Below the pieces are notes generated by a model, which saw nothing but the letters and a program-made list of their open reading frames with translations, was not told the DNA's origin and did no database searches. Positions 50,384-58,769 of a stretch of 64,000 nucleotides of DNA are shown here, one piece after another. How positions within the stretch are numbered: position 1 is the first letter of the stretch; each line of letters starts with the position of its first letter. The DNA comes from Desulfovibrio ferrophilus (GTDB lineage Bacteria; Desulfobacterota; Desulfovibrionia; Desulfovibrionales; Desulfovibrionaceae): contig NZ_AP017378.1 of assembly GCF_003966735.1 (NCBI RefSeq), forward strand, positions 1,163,501 through 1,227,500, read 5' to 3'. Both the position numbers and the translations under genes were made by a program.

Positions 50384-51286
50384 ATGAAAATAGCCCTCAC
50401 AACCTCATCGTTTGCCACCTACAGCAAAGAGCCCTTGAACCTGCTGAGTGAAGCAGGCATCGAATATATCATGAACCCCCATGGCCGAAAGCTTGCCCCC
50501 ACAGAAACCGTGGAGGTTCTCCAAGGTTGCCAAGGAGTGGTCGCTGGAACCGAGGAACTCTCCGCCGCCGTGCTCGCACAGCTTCCGGAGCTCAAGGTCC
50601 TGTCCCGTTGCGGTGTCGGCATGGACAGCGTGGATATCCCGTATTGCGAAGCCAACGGCATCACCGTGCTCAACACTCCCTTCGGACCGACACAGGCCGT
50701 GGCAGAGTTGACTTTGGGACTGATTCTGGACCTGATGCGTAACGTGACCCAGATGGATCGCGAGCTTCGCTCCGGAACCTGGAAGAAACGCATGGGCTGG
50801 CAGCTCAGCGGCAAGAAAGTGGGAGTCATCGGCTTTGGGCGCATCGGACAGGCCGTGGCCGACGTGCTGCGCCCAATGGGCTGCGAAATCGCTTATGCCG
50901 ACCCCTACCCTTCCTGCAAGGATACGCTGTGCCTGCCCTTGAACGAGCTTATGGCCTGGGCCGATATCGTCACCCTGCATTGCTCCAAACCCTCCGAAGC
51001 CTGTGCACTCGTCGGTCGCGAACAGATACAGGCCATGCGCCCTGGTTCCTGGATCGTGAACTGCGGCCGCGGTGGGCTGGTTGATGAATCCGCCCTGTAC
51101 GAGGCCCTGGCCTCCGGGCACCTCTCCGGTGCTGCCGTAGACTGCTTCAATGACGAGCCATACACAGGCCCACTCAGCGAGCTTGAAAACGTAGTTCTGA
51201 CCCCACACATTGGCTCCTACGCCCGTGAAGGTCGCATCCAGATGGAAATCGACGCCGTGCAGAACCTGATCGGCGCGCTCAAATAG
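50384..51286 (+). CDS. D-2-hydroxyacid dehydrogenase (phosphoglycerate dehydrogenase-like)
   Basis: A 300-residue NAD(H)-dependent dehydrogenase. It has CGVGMDSVDIPYCEANG, NTPFGPTQAVAELTLGLI, the Rossmann GVIGFGRIGQAVADVL, VTLHCSKPSEACALV, NCGRGGLVDESALYEAL and LTPHIGSYAREGR; Arg, Glu and His catalytic positions appear in place. It lacks the ACT domain of long SerA. The reaction is oxidation of a D-2-hydroxyacid or the reverse; its place at the head of a glycosyltransferase operon, 9 nt before a HAD phosphatase, suggests it makes a glycan building block rather than serine (inference). AAGAGA precedes the ATG. Confidence 0.9.
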   Translation: MKIALTTSSFATYSKEPLNLLSEAGIEYIMNPHGRKLAPTETVEVLQGCQGVVAGTEELSAAVLAQLPELKVLSRCGVGMDSVDIPYCEANGITVLNTPFGPTQAVAELTLGLILDLMRNVTQMDRELRSGTWKKRMGWQLSGKKVGVIGFGRIGQAVADVLRPMGCEIAYADPYPSCKDTLCLPLNELMAWADIVTLHCSKPSEACALVGREQIQAMRPGSWIVNCGRGGLVDESALYEALASGHLSGAAVDCFNDEPYTGPLSELENVVLTPHIGSYAREGRIQMEIDAVQNLIGALK

Positions 51287-51295
51287 GGGGGAATC

Positions 51296-51925
51296 ATGTC
51301 CGGCATCGACGTTATTGTTTTCGATTGCGACGGAGTGCTGCTGGATTCGGTCACCATCAAGACCGAAACCTTCTGCAAACTGTTTGAGGAGCTCGGTCCC
51401 GAAGCCGTGGACTATGTACGCAGCTATCACCTTGAGCACGGTGGGGTCAGCCGCTACGCCAAGTTCGAGCACTATTTCAAGAAATTTCACGGCCGCTCCA
51501 TCACCGAGGATGAATCCAGGGCTTTGGACCAGAAGTTTAACCAACTGGCTCTGGAACAATTGCTGACGACTCCCATTCTGCCCGGCGTGAAAGAATTTCT
51601 GAGTGCACACCAGGACACATGGCCGCTCTATGTAGCGTCGGGCGCGCCCGACTACGAGCTGAAAATCATCCTGAACAAGATGAAGCTGGATCAACACTTC
51701 AAAGGGATCTTCGGTTCACCCACTCCCAAGGCGCAATTGCTGGCGGATATCGTGGCCTCCGAACAGGCCGACCCCCAGCGTGTTCTGATGATCGGTGATT
51801 CAGGCACGGACCTGGATGCGGCACAATCCGTTGGGACACGTTTCCTCGGTGTCGGCGAATTTCCCTCGCCTATCACCTGGATGCCTGACCTGACCGGACT
51901 TTACGCACACGTCCAAAGCCTGTAG
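51296..51925 (+). CDS. HAD-superfamily hydrolase (phosphatase)
   Basis: A 209-residue HAD subfamily I phosphatase. Motif I is VFDCDGVLLDS with both catalytic Asp residues, motif II is LYVASGAP, and the motif III/IV region is PKAQLL plus MIGDSGTDLDAA. The cap domain is a small helical bundle (residues 15-85). Substrate unknown; the neighbouring dehydrogenase and glycosyltransferases suggest a phosphorylated sugar or acid intermediate. It starts 9 nt after the dehydrogenase and ends 11 nt before the next glycosyltransferase. Confidence 0.92.
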   Translation: MSGIDVIVFDCDGVLLDSVTIKTETFCKLFEELGPEAVDYVRSYHLEHGGVSRYAKFEHYFKKFHGRSITEDESRALDQKFNQLALEQLLTTPILPGVKEFLSAHQDTWPLYVASGAPDYELKIILNKMKLDQHFKGIFGSPTPKAQLLADIVASEQADPQRVLMIGDSGTDLDAAQSVGTRFLGVGEFPSPITWMPDLTGLYAHVQSL

Positions 51926-51936
51926 GCAGTCGCCGC

Positions 51937-53013
51937 ATGAACATCGCATTCGTCAACGCCACTCGTCGCTTCGGCGGGGTCAAGGCCTGGACTCTGGATC
52001 TGTGCCGTGCTCTGGATGGCATGGGACACAAGACATGGATTTTTGCCCGCCCAGGACCATTTCTGGACAAGGCCCAAGCCATGGGTCTGGATGCCCGCGA
52101 GGGCTGGTTCGGATTCGACTACCGCCCGCTGTCCGTGTGGCGATTCATGCAATTCATCAAGACCAACCATGTGGACGCCCTTGTGGCCAATGTTGGCAAG
52201 GACCTGCGTATTGCAGGTATTGCCGCGCGCCTATGTGGCGTCCCGGTGGTTCACCGGGTGGGTCTGCCCCGTGATATGCGTGACACCCTGAAGGTCCGCA
52301 ATACCCACCGCTTCACCAAGGCCACCCTGCTCTCGCCCTGCCAGTTCATCAAGCGCGAGATGCTTCAGGAAGTTTCTTTTCTGTCAGCAGACGACATCCA
52401 CGTCATTCCCACGGGGAAAGTTCCTGCCGCCCAGGCTCCGGCTGCAGTACGCACGCCGCGCAGCATCGCCGTGACCAGCCAGCTGAACCCGGACAAAGGC
52501 CATGCGGACCTAATCCTGGCTCTGGCCGAGCTCAAACGGCGTGGGCGCCAATTCCACCTGCATGTCGCTGGCACGGGCCGAAGCGAAGCGGAGTTGAAGC
52601 AACTGGCCGAGCAGCAAGGACTGTCCAACGCCATCACTTGGCATGGATTCGTGACCGACGTAAACGCCATCCTTGATCAGGCTGACATCTTCTGTCTGCC
52701 GTCCCTGTCCGAAGGACTGCCCAACACTCTGTTGGAGTCCATGGCCCGGGGGCTGGCCCCGGTGGCTCGGAATGTGGGAGGCATTGGTGAAGCCTGGCCT
52801 GCAGACCTCGCCCCTCTTGATAGAACACTTGTTCCGCTGGACAACGGCATGGCGGGACTGGGCACAGCCCTGGACAAACTGCTTGCTCTGGGTGACGAAG
52901 AACTGAACACCCTGCGCACAGACGTCTGGAAGTGGTTCGCAACACACCATTCCCTCAATGTTCGCGCAGCCCAATTTGCAGACTACATCAGCAAGCTGCC
53001 GGAACAACGATGA
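51937..53013 (+). CDS. Glycosyltransferase family 4 (first in the glycan operon)
   Basis: A 358-residue GT-B enzyme. The N-terminal glycine-rich start is NIAFVNATRRFGGVKAWTLD; the donor half shows VTSQLNPDKGHADLI, HVAGTGRSEAELKQL and ADIFCLPSLSEGLPNTLLESMARGLAPVARNVGG with the E-x7-E pattern. It probably transfers a hexose or heptose to lipid A-core or a surface glycan. Its stop overlaps the GT9 start by 4 nt (ATGA), a sign of translational coupling. Confidence 0.92.
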   Translation: MNIAFVNATRRFGGVKAWTLDLCRALDGMGHKTWIFARPGPFLDKAQAMGLDAREGWFGFDYRPLSVWRFMQFIKTNHVDALVANVGKDLRIAGIAARLCGVPVVHRVGLPRDMRDTLKVRNTHRFTKATLLSPCQFIKREMLQEVSFLSADDIHVIPTGKVPAAQAPAAVRTPRSIAVTSQLNPDKGHADLILALAELKRRGRQFHLHVAGTGRSEAELKQLAEQQGLSNAITWHGFVTDVNAILDQADIFCLPSLSEGLPNTLLESMARGLAPVARNVGGIGEAWPADLAPLDRTLVPLDNGMAGLGTALDKLLALGDEELNTLRTDVWKWFATHHSLNVRAAQFADYISKLPEQR

Positions 53014-54101
53014 CCAGCCAAGACATGACGATCGATCTCGACCCCAAGGGAGTCCGACGCATCCTGGTCTGTCAGCTCAGACAGATCGGAGACGTCCTGC
53101 TCTCCACTCCAAGTATCCGGCTGCTGAGGAAACGCTTTCCCAACGCGCAGATCCACCTGCTTACGGAAAAAAAGACCCTGTCCATGGTGGAGAATAACCC
53201 TGATGTGACTCGTGTCTGGGCCATCGACAAGAAGGCACACAAGAACATCGCCGCACAACTGGCCTTTTACTGGCAAGTGGCCAGCCAGCGGTATGATCTG
53301 GTGGTGGACTTCCAGCAGTTACCGCGTATCCGCTGGGTGGTGGCACTTTCGCGTCTGTTCCCGCCTGAATCCGGTCCGCAGGTCCGATTGACCTATGATC
53401 CCCCCTGGTACAACCGCTGGCTTTACACCCACTGGAGCAGCCCGGTGCACGGCTATGCTGCCATGACCAAGGCCAGCGTCCTGCGTCCTCTGGGCATCAG
53501 CTGGAACAAGGAGCCGCCCAGGTTGTTCCTGACCGCTACGGAGCAGGCTCGGGCCAAAGCAATTCTCATCGACCACGGCATCGGCCCGGACGATGTATTA
53601 ATCACCGTAGACCCATCGCATCGCCGCGCCACACGACAATGGCCCGAGGGCCATTACGGAGAGCTGATCCGCTTGGCTTCACAAGCGGACTCGCGCCTGA
53701 AATTTCTTGTCTTCTATGGGCCCGGCGAAGAGCACGTGGCCCGTGCCGTACAGGATGCCGCCGGAGTACCAGCCTGCATCGTCACCAAATCCATGCTGTC
53801 GCTGCGCGATATGGCCGGGTGCATCAAACATGCAACGTTGCACTTGGGCAACTGCTCAGCGCCCAGACATATGGCCGTGGGAGTCGGCACACCAACCCTC
53901 ACGGTCCTTGGCTCCACCAGCAATGCATGGACCTTTCCAGGCAGTGACCACAAGGCACTGGCCAAAGGTCTGGACTGCCAGCCCTGCAATGAAAATTCCT
54001 GTCCAAGCGGCTCCATCCGTTGCATGACCGATTTCATGCCCGATGAAGTCCTGCCCGAGCTCCTGGAGTGTGCGGGGCTGACCAAGGAGAACCAAAGCTG
54101 A
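53010..54101 (+). CDS. Glycosyltransferase family 9 (heptosyltransferase-like)
   Basis: A 363-residue GT9 enzyme of the ADP-heptose:LPS type. Motifs include ILVCQLRQIGDVLLSTPSIRLL at the start, TVDPSHRRATRQWPEGHYGEL and the donor region with KSMLSLRDMAGCIKHATLHLGN, then CQPCNENSCPSGSIRCM, a cysteine pair set common near the GT9 C-terminus. This points to lipopolysaccharide-core or heptose-containing glycan assembly. Start ATG 53010 gives the 4-nt overlap with the previous gene; the longer ORF start lies inside that gene. Confidence 0.92.
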   Translation: MTSQDMTIDLDPKGVRRILVCQLRQIGDVLLSTPSIRLLRKRFPNAQIHLLTEKKTLSMVENNPDVTRVWAIDKKAHKNIAAQLAFYWQVASQRYDLVVDFQQLPRIRWVVALSRLFPPESGPQVRLTYDPPWYNRWLYTHWSSPVHGYAAMTKASVLRPLGISWNKEPPRLFLTATEQARAKAILIDHGIGPDDVLITVDPSHRRATRQWPEGHYGELIRLASQADSRLKFLVFYGPGEEHVARAVQDAAGVPACIVTKSMLSLRDMAGCIKHATLHLGNCSAPRHMAVGVGTPTLTVLGSTSNAWTFPGSDHKALAKGLDCQPCNENSCPSGSIRCMTDFMPDEVLPELLECAGLTKENQS

Positions 54102-55183
54102 TGCGTATCATATATATGACTTCTTCATCCTCGCTCTCTGGCGGCACCCGCCAGGCCATGTATTCGGCCCGGGGCCTGATGGATCGAGGCCACAATGTCA
54201 CTTTTCTGGTTCCGCACAACGCGGAGATCACCGGCCTGGATGACCGCATCGACTGGCGCAGGCTGCCTGAAGCACCTGCCGATTGGCGTGCAGAAGCCGA
54301 ACGCGCCCTGCCCGAAAAAGGCGAACCTTGCATTGTCCACGCCTTCCACAACAAAGCCAACAAGAAACTGGCATGGTGGGGGCTGAACTGGCGCAAACGT
54401 GGTTGCGTGTGCCTGGGGTACAGAGGAGTCATCTACCGGCCGTCCAACCCGCTGCCGTACTGGTCTCCCGGAATCGATTGCTTTGTGGCCAACTCTCAGG
54501 CTTGTGCCAAGGTGCTCAGGCAGACAGGGCTATCCAGCAAACGACTGGAAGTCATTTACAATGGCATTCCCGACTCCAGAATCACCCCTTTGAAGGATCG
54601 CCACACCATGCGTTCCGAACTGGGGCTAAAAAAGGGAATCCCTGTGCTCGGGACCGTAGCCGGGGACAAGTCCGTCAAAGGTGTCGAATTCCTTTTGCGA
54701 GGATTTGCCGAAGCCATGCACAGCGGCGTGAAAGCCCAGTTGCTGCTTGTGGGTGCACGAGCCGAACGCTGGGCACCGCTGGCCGAGGAATTGGGCATTG
54801 CGGACAAAGCGCTGTTCCGGGGCCGGGTCGAGAATGTCGCTGACCACCTGCAAGTCATGGACGCCTTCTTCCTGCCGTCCCTCAAGGAAAGCCTGCCCAA
54901 CGTCGTCCTGGAGGCCTTTTTCTTCGGCCTGCCCATCGTGGCCTCCAATGTGGGCGGGCTGCCCGAGTTGGTCCACGACAATGGCCTGCTCATTCCTCCC
55001 AAGGACTCAGGAGCCATCGCAGCGGCCATGACCAAGGTCTGCCATGATCCGGACCTGAGAAAAGTATGGGGACGTGCCAGCCAGAGCAAATCCGTCGAAT
55101 TCACCATGACCGCCAAAGTGCAGCGCACCGCTGATGTCTACAACATGCTGCTTGAGCGCCGCGGCATCAGCACCGAGATCTAG
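54101..55183 (+). CDS. Glycosyltransferase family 4 (second in the glycan operon)
   Basis: A 360-residue GT-B enzyme. It starts RIIYMTSSSSLSGGTRQAMY, has VIYNGIPDSRI in the linker, TVAGDKSVKGVEFLLRGF, and the donor segment MDAFFLPSLKESLPNVVLEAFFFGLPIVASNVGG with E-x7-E. A surface-glycan function is inferred from its neighbours. The ATG overlaps the GT9 stop codon by one base (TGATG), so translation is probably coupled. AAGGAG lies 13 nt upstream, slightly far. Confidence 0.92.
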   Translation: MRIIYMTSSSSLSGGTRQAMYSARGLMDRGHNVTFLVPHNAEITGLDDRIDWRRLPEAPADWRAEAERALPEKGEPCIVHAFHNKANKKLAWWGLNWRKRGCVCLGYRGVIYRPSNPLPYWSPGIDCFVANSQACAKVLRQTGLSSKRLEVIYNGIPDSRITPLKDRHTMRSELGLKKGIPVLGTVAGDKSVKGVEFLLRGFAEAMHSGVKAQLLLVGARAERWAPLAEELGIADKALFRGRVENVADHLQVMDAFFLPSLKESLPNVVLEAFFFGLPIVASNVGGLPELVHDNGLLIPPKDSGAIAAAMTKVCHDPDLRKVWGRASQSKSVEFTMTAKVQRTADVYNMLLERRGISTEI

Positions 55184-55191
55184 GAGCAACC

Positions 55192-56724
55192 ATGGCCCAT
55201 GTCCTGACCAGCGAGGGAACCTCCGGCATCATCGAGCTGAGAGGCTCAGGCGTGTCCGAGACCTACGCTCCGGACAATGATCTTAATCAGGCTCTGGAGC
55301 TACTCTTTGCCCTCTATGAAATCAAGAATACCCAAGGCTCACGCCTGCAGGACAACTACCATCTCGAGGGCTTCAACTGGTTATCGACCCAGGTGGGCAA
55401 CCTCTACTGGCGCTGGCTGTTCAGGCTGGTGCAATACGGCCCTCTGCTCCAACGTTTCGAGTCCGGCGAATTTTCCCCTCACTTTCGCAACAAGCTCAAT
55501 CTGGGGCGCATCTGGGAAGTCCTCAATCCCGAGCGAAAAGGACTATTCAAACGTCTCAAGGCCTCGTGGATCTATGACCGCACTCTGGGACACCACAACC
55601 AGCAAATCGCCCAGAATCTGTCCGGGAAAATGCTATTCTACCGCTATGGTCCAACGGATTTCCGCACCCGCGAGATGCTCAGCCATTTTGAAGATCGTGA
55701 CGCGAAATTCAGCTTTGTCTACTCGCCCTCGAAACGGCTATTGCAAGACAGAAACAAGCAACCACACCCCGTCTATTTCCTGCACCGCAAGCGCCCTGTG
55801 GAGCGTCTGTTTCACAATGAATATGATCTTTCCCAATTCAGCCCCTGGATGCAAAGCGCCCTGACCAGAGTCATCGCCCGCGCCGAAGAGCAGATGTCCT
55901 TCGCGGTCTGGGAATACCGGCGACATGTGCAGGACCTGTCCCCCAACCCGCCCAAGCTGCTGTTCGGCCTGGAAGATCATCAGGAAATCTTCCCGCTGCT
56001 CTATGCCTGTCGCACGCTTGGTGTGCCCAGCATCGGCTATCAGTTCAGCATGTACGCCCGCAGGCAGGCCGCCTATACCTTCGAAGGCTGGAAACCCGGC
56101 GAATATGACGGATTTGACAACGTCATCACCTGGGGACCGTATTGGGAAAAAGTGATTCGTAAATGGAGCCAAGTCTATCCGCAAGGCTACTACCTGCCCG
56201 GAGCCAACAAGCATAGCTACGGATACAAGCGCCTGAAATCAGATAAATTCAATCCCCGCAATATTCTGGTGCCCTATGAATTCTGGGGCAACACCCGACG
56301 CATCGGGCAATACATGGTCAAACTCATGGACCGGGGTTACACCGTCTACTTCAAATTCAAGCCCGACGAACGTCCCCAGCGCCAGTTGGATTGCTACGAA
56401 CTGCCCGAGGACTACCGCAGCCGGGTGATCGAGGTCTTCGACATCACGGATGAACTCATGGCCGAGATCAATATCGTTGCAGGTGGTATGACCACCCTGC
56501 TCTACGACCTGCTCCCCTACGGCAAACACACTTGGGTTCTGGATACGGAGTTCACCCTGCTGGATGATCTGGTGGAGGATGGCTGGGCTGAGAAAATCAG
56601 TTATGAGGCTCTGGACACCATGCCGACGCCCAAAAAGGCCGATATCCAGAAGGACTGGAATGAAATGTTCAGCCGCACTCCACTGGCGGAGGTACTGGAT
56701 GAACATGTGCTGAACAAACTCTAG
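55192..56724 (+). CDS. Unrecognised 510-residue protein of the glycan operon, possibly GT-B-like
   Basis: I do not recognise a named family. The N-terminal half is helix-rich and aromatic (FNWLSTQVGNLYWRWLFRL). The C-terminal half has features of a GT-B or CDP-glycerophosphotransferase-type donor domain: a strand/helix stretch with YQFSMYARRQAAYTFEGW, ITWGPYWEKVI, VYFKFKPDERPQ, and finally ITDELMAEINIVAGGMTTLLYDLLPYGKHTW, where an S/G-T-L-x-Y motif sits where donor-binding residues usually lie. Function as a glycan polymerase or transferase is inference. It starts 8 nt after the upstream glycosyltransferase (GGAG 7 nt before ATG) and ends the operon. Confidence 0.8.
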   Translation: MAHVLTSEGTSGIIELRGSGVSETYAPDNDLNQALELLFALYEIKNTQGSRLQDNYHLEGFNWLSTQVGNLYWRWLFRLVQYGPLLQRFESGEFSPHFRNKLNLGRIWEVLNPERKGLFKRLKASWIYDRTLGHHNQQIAQNLSGKMLFYRYGPTDFRTREMLSHFEDRDAKFSFVYSPSKRLLQDRNKQPHPVYFLHRKRPVERLFHNEYDLSQFSPWMQSALTRVIARAEEQMSFAVWEYRRHVQDLSPNPPKLLFGLEDHQEIFPLLYACRTLGVPSIGYQFSMYARRQAAYTFEGWKPGEYDGFDNVITWGPYWEKVIRKWSQVYPQGYYLPGANKHSYGYKRLKSDKFNPRNILVPYEFWGNTRRIGQYMVKLMDRGYTVYFKFKPDERPQRQLDCYELPEDYRSRVIEVFDITDELMAEINIVAGGMTTLLYDLLPYGKHTWVLDTEFTLLDDLVEDGWAEKISYEALDTMPTPKKADIQKDWNEMFSRTPLAEVLDEHVLNKL

Positions 56725-56847
56725 GTCTTCGCCCGTAACAAGATTCAATCGAAACCTTTTTTAAGCGTTGCAGGCAGGCTTCATAGCGGTTTACAATTCA
56801 CGACAACCGTTTTGAACCTTTAAGCGCTCAAAGAAGGAGACGCTGTC

Positions 56848-57234
56848 ATTCTACCAAAAAGGCCAACCTCCGGGCTTCTTGCTGTCGCGGCACTCACCTG
56901 TCTCCTTCTGATCAATACTGCTTGGGCCGGCTCTATGCCGCCACAAGCCAGCCACTTTCTGTCCGGCATCCTGGGTATTACCATCCTGATCGGTTCCTTC
57001 GTTTCACTTCTGGCTAGCATCCCCTTTATCAACCGTCGGGTTCCACCCTCTCTGACAAGCACGATACAAATAGCCCTGCCTGCATTTTCCCTGCTTCTAT
57101 TCATCCCCTATGAAGCCACTATCAGCCCGAACGATAATATCCGTATCGATCTATTGGCCCTGTATCCGGCTCTTGGTGTTTGCGCCTTGTGTCTTGTCAT
57201 AGCGCTGTACAAACGACTCAGACACAATCCCTGA
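56848..57234 (+). CDS. Small membrane protein of unknown function, probable ATT start
   Basis: From the first ATG (56935) the frame encodes 99 residues with two or three hydrophobic helices. The frame is open further upstream to TAA 56821 with no ATG, GTG or TTG. That upstream part encodes a signal-peptide-like stretch: basic KR, then hydrophobic SGLLAVAALTCLLLINTAWAG. AAGGAG (56834-56839) lies 8 nt ahead of an ATT codon at 56848, whereas nothing resembling a Shine-Dalgarno precedes ATG 56935. I therefore favour ATT as start (128 residues). A sequencing error in the start codon is the main alternative. No family recognised. Confidence 0.6.
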   Translation: MLPKRPTSGLLAVAALTCLLLINTAWAGSMPPQASHFLSGILGITILIGSFVSLLASIPFINRRVPPSLTSTIQIALPAFSLLLFIPYEATISPNDNIRIDLLALYPALGVCALCLVIALYKRLRHNP

Positions 57235-57343
57235 CAGCCGGGATAGCTCCAGAAGCCATCTCGAAGGCAAGAACACACCACAACTGAAAAGATTAGCCAT
57301 CACCAGGAAATGGCGAGGCCTCTACTTGGTACGGAACAGATGA

Positions 57344-57538
57344 TTACTGAAGGCTGTTCTTCCCACTCCCCCCGCAAGCCTGACAAGGAGCAGGATCATC
57401 CTCGTAAGGCAATGGCGAATGAATACTGCCCTTGCCACCGCAATAGGAACAGGCTTGTTCCGCTCTCTGCTTTTCACCCCCATTGCAAGGGCATTCTTCA
57501 CTGTAATGCCTCAGCCCACACTTCGGACAGGTATGCAT
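57344..57538 (-). CDS. Small cysteine-rich zinc-ribbon protein
   Basis: A 64-residue protein with four Cys pairs: CPKC, CPC, CSYCGGKGS and CQACGGSGK. The last two are DnaJ-type CxxCxGxG half-modules, suggesting a rubredoxin-like or DnaJ-zinc-finger fold that binds one or two zinc ions and perhaps a protein client. It is easily overlooked for its length. Support comes from GGAG 7 nt before the ATG, a -35/-10 pair upstream (57623-57650) and a leader hairpin (57556-57595). Nothing else in the neighbourhood hints at the partner. Confidence 0.75.
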   Translation of the reverse strand: MHTCPKCGLRHYSEECPCNGGEKQRAEQACSYCGGKGSIHSPLPYEDDPAPCQACGGSGKNSLQ

Positions 57539-57555
57539 ATCGTCACTCCGACTGC

Positions 57556-57595
57556 GCCCGGCGCATTGCCGTGGCGAGTGGGCAATGCACCGGGC
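57556..57595 (-). promoter_or_regulatory. Large leader hairpin of the small zinc-ribbon gene
   Basis: GCCCGGCGCATTGCC (57556-57570) pairs with GGCAATGCACCGGGC (57581-57595) at 14 of 15 positions across a 10-nt loop. It ends 17 nt before the start codon, just upstream of the ribosome-binding site. No U-run follows in either direction, so simple termination is unlikely. Confidence 0.6.
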
Positions 57596-57622
57596 ACCTT
57601 ATAAGAAGTTGACCCTAGTTAT

Positions 57623-57650
57623 TTTTTAGCAAATTTCTAAAAAAAGTCAA
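57623..57650 (-). promoter_or_regulatory. Candidate promoter of the small zinc-ribbon gene
   Basis: On the minus strand TTGACT (57645-57650) and TAAAAA (57623-57628) are 16 nt apart. The predicted transcript would start near 57616 and include the whole leader hairpin. Confidence 0.5.
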
Positions 57651-57756
57651 ACCACAGTAAAGAACAAAAGGTTCATTCCCTTATCCAAATCAAGAATAAT
57701 CAATGAAATGAACAACTCGAGAATAGAAAGAAAGGGAAGGCTAGAAGGCAGGAGTA

Positions 57757-58755
57757 TTACGATGAGGTGGACAGGCCCAAGATATCCCACAGACGCAGGG
57801 CTGCCGCAGAAAGACCGAATTTGGAAACGACTGTTTCCCTGGCACGGGCAGACATTTCAAGACGCAGATCCTGATCACTTGCCAGACGATCCACATATTC
57901 CAAAAAGTCATCAGGAGTGGCAGCCAGAAAACCATCCACACCGTGGGTCACGATTTCACGGTTGAACCCCACGTCCGAGGCCACCGGCACGACACCGCAG
58001 GCCATGTATTGAAGCAGCTTGAAACCGCATTTCCCACGGGTATATTCGTCATCGGTCAAGGGCATCAGGCCGATGTCCATCGCCTGTAACTGGGCCACTT
58101 CACGCTCGGAATCCCATCGTTCACTGCTGCCGCTCAGGGCTTTTGGGATGCTGTAGTCCGCATCCGAGATCACAGAGAGTAAAAACTTGTGCCCTACGGG
58201 CTCCAGGGCCTGAAAGACTTCAGGCAGGAAGAACAGATTGCACGATGTGCCCATCCAACCGACCACCGGCCTTCCGGAATGCTCAGCCACTCCCGGCACG
58301 TATTTCTGCGTATCCAGGGGCGTGGAAATTTGATCCACCCGTTGCGAAACCTCGCGCACCTTGGCAGCGAGAAAAGCGTTACCCGCGATCACCCCATCCA
58401 CCCCGGCACAAACACGGAGCAAGCGTGCGAGTTCTCCAGCATCGGACTCGCCACCACAGGCCCCTTGATTGGGATGACTGGCCCACAGTGCATCATCAAA
58501 GTCAAAAAACAATTTTCCGGCCTTGCTTCGCAACAGGGCCAGCTCAACTCTGGAAACCAGTTTTTTCTGAAGAACAATAATCTCCGTCTTAGGGAGTCGA
58601 GCAAAAAAAGCGGCTCTGGCCAGTGCCGTTTTGGGGTAGCGCATCCAGTCAGCATCCACTCCAGCTTCACGGGCCAGCTGCACAAACGGCAGCACGCGAA
58701 AGCGCACACTGGGCAGGGTTTCACCGGATTGGGTCAGAAATAACAGACGAGGCAC
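57757..58755 (-). CDS. Glycosyltransferase (GT4-like)
   Basis: A 332-residue GT-B-type protein. The N-terminus is LLFLTQSGETLPSVRFRVLPFV, followed by FFDFDDALWASHP (a DxD-like acidic segment), VIAGNAFLAAKV, and the donor half with VVGWMGTSCNLFFLP, MDIGLMPLTDDEYTRGKCGFKLLQYMACGVVPVASDVGFNREIV. The K-x-L-x-Y-M-A pattern replaces the usual E-x7-E and is typical of a GT4 subgroup. Substrate unknown. It follows the 80-residue zinc-ribbon gene by 14 nt. Confidence 0.85.
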   Translation of the reverse strand: MPRLLFLTQSGETLPSVRFRVLPFVQLAREAGVDADWMRYPKTALARAAFFARLPKTEIIVLQKKLVSRVELALLRSKAGKLFFDFDDALWASHPNQGACGGESDAGELARLLRVCAGVDGVIAGNAFLAAKVREVSQRVDQISTPLDTQKYVPGVAEHSGRPVVGWMGTSCNLFFLPEVFQALEPVGHKFLLSVISDADYSIPKALSGSSERWDSEREVAQLQAMDIGLMPLTDDEYTRGKCGFKLLQYMACGVVPVASDVGFNREIVTHGVDGFLAATPDDFLEYVDRLASDQDLRLEMSARARETVVSKFGLSAAALRLWDILGLSTSS

Positions 58756-58769
58756 GAGAATAATCCCGG

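Noticed and set aside
57556-57595. Rho-independent terminator
   Set aside because: The stem is strong but neither side has a U-run, and it lies in the leader of the small gene.
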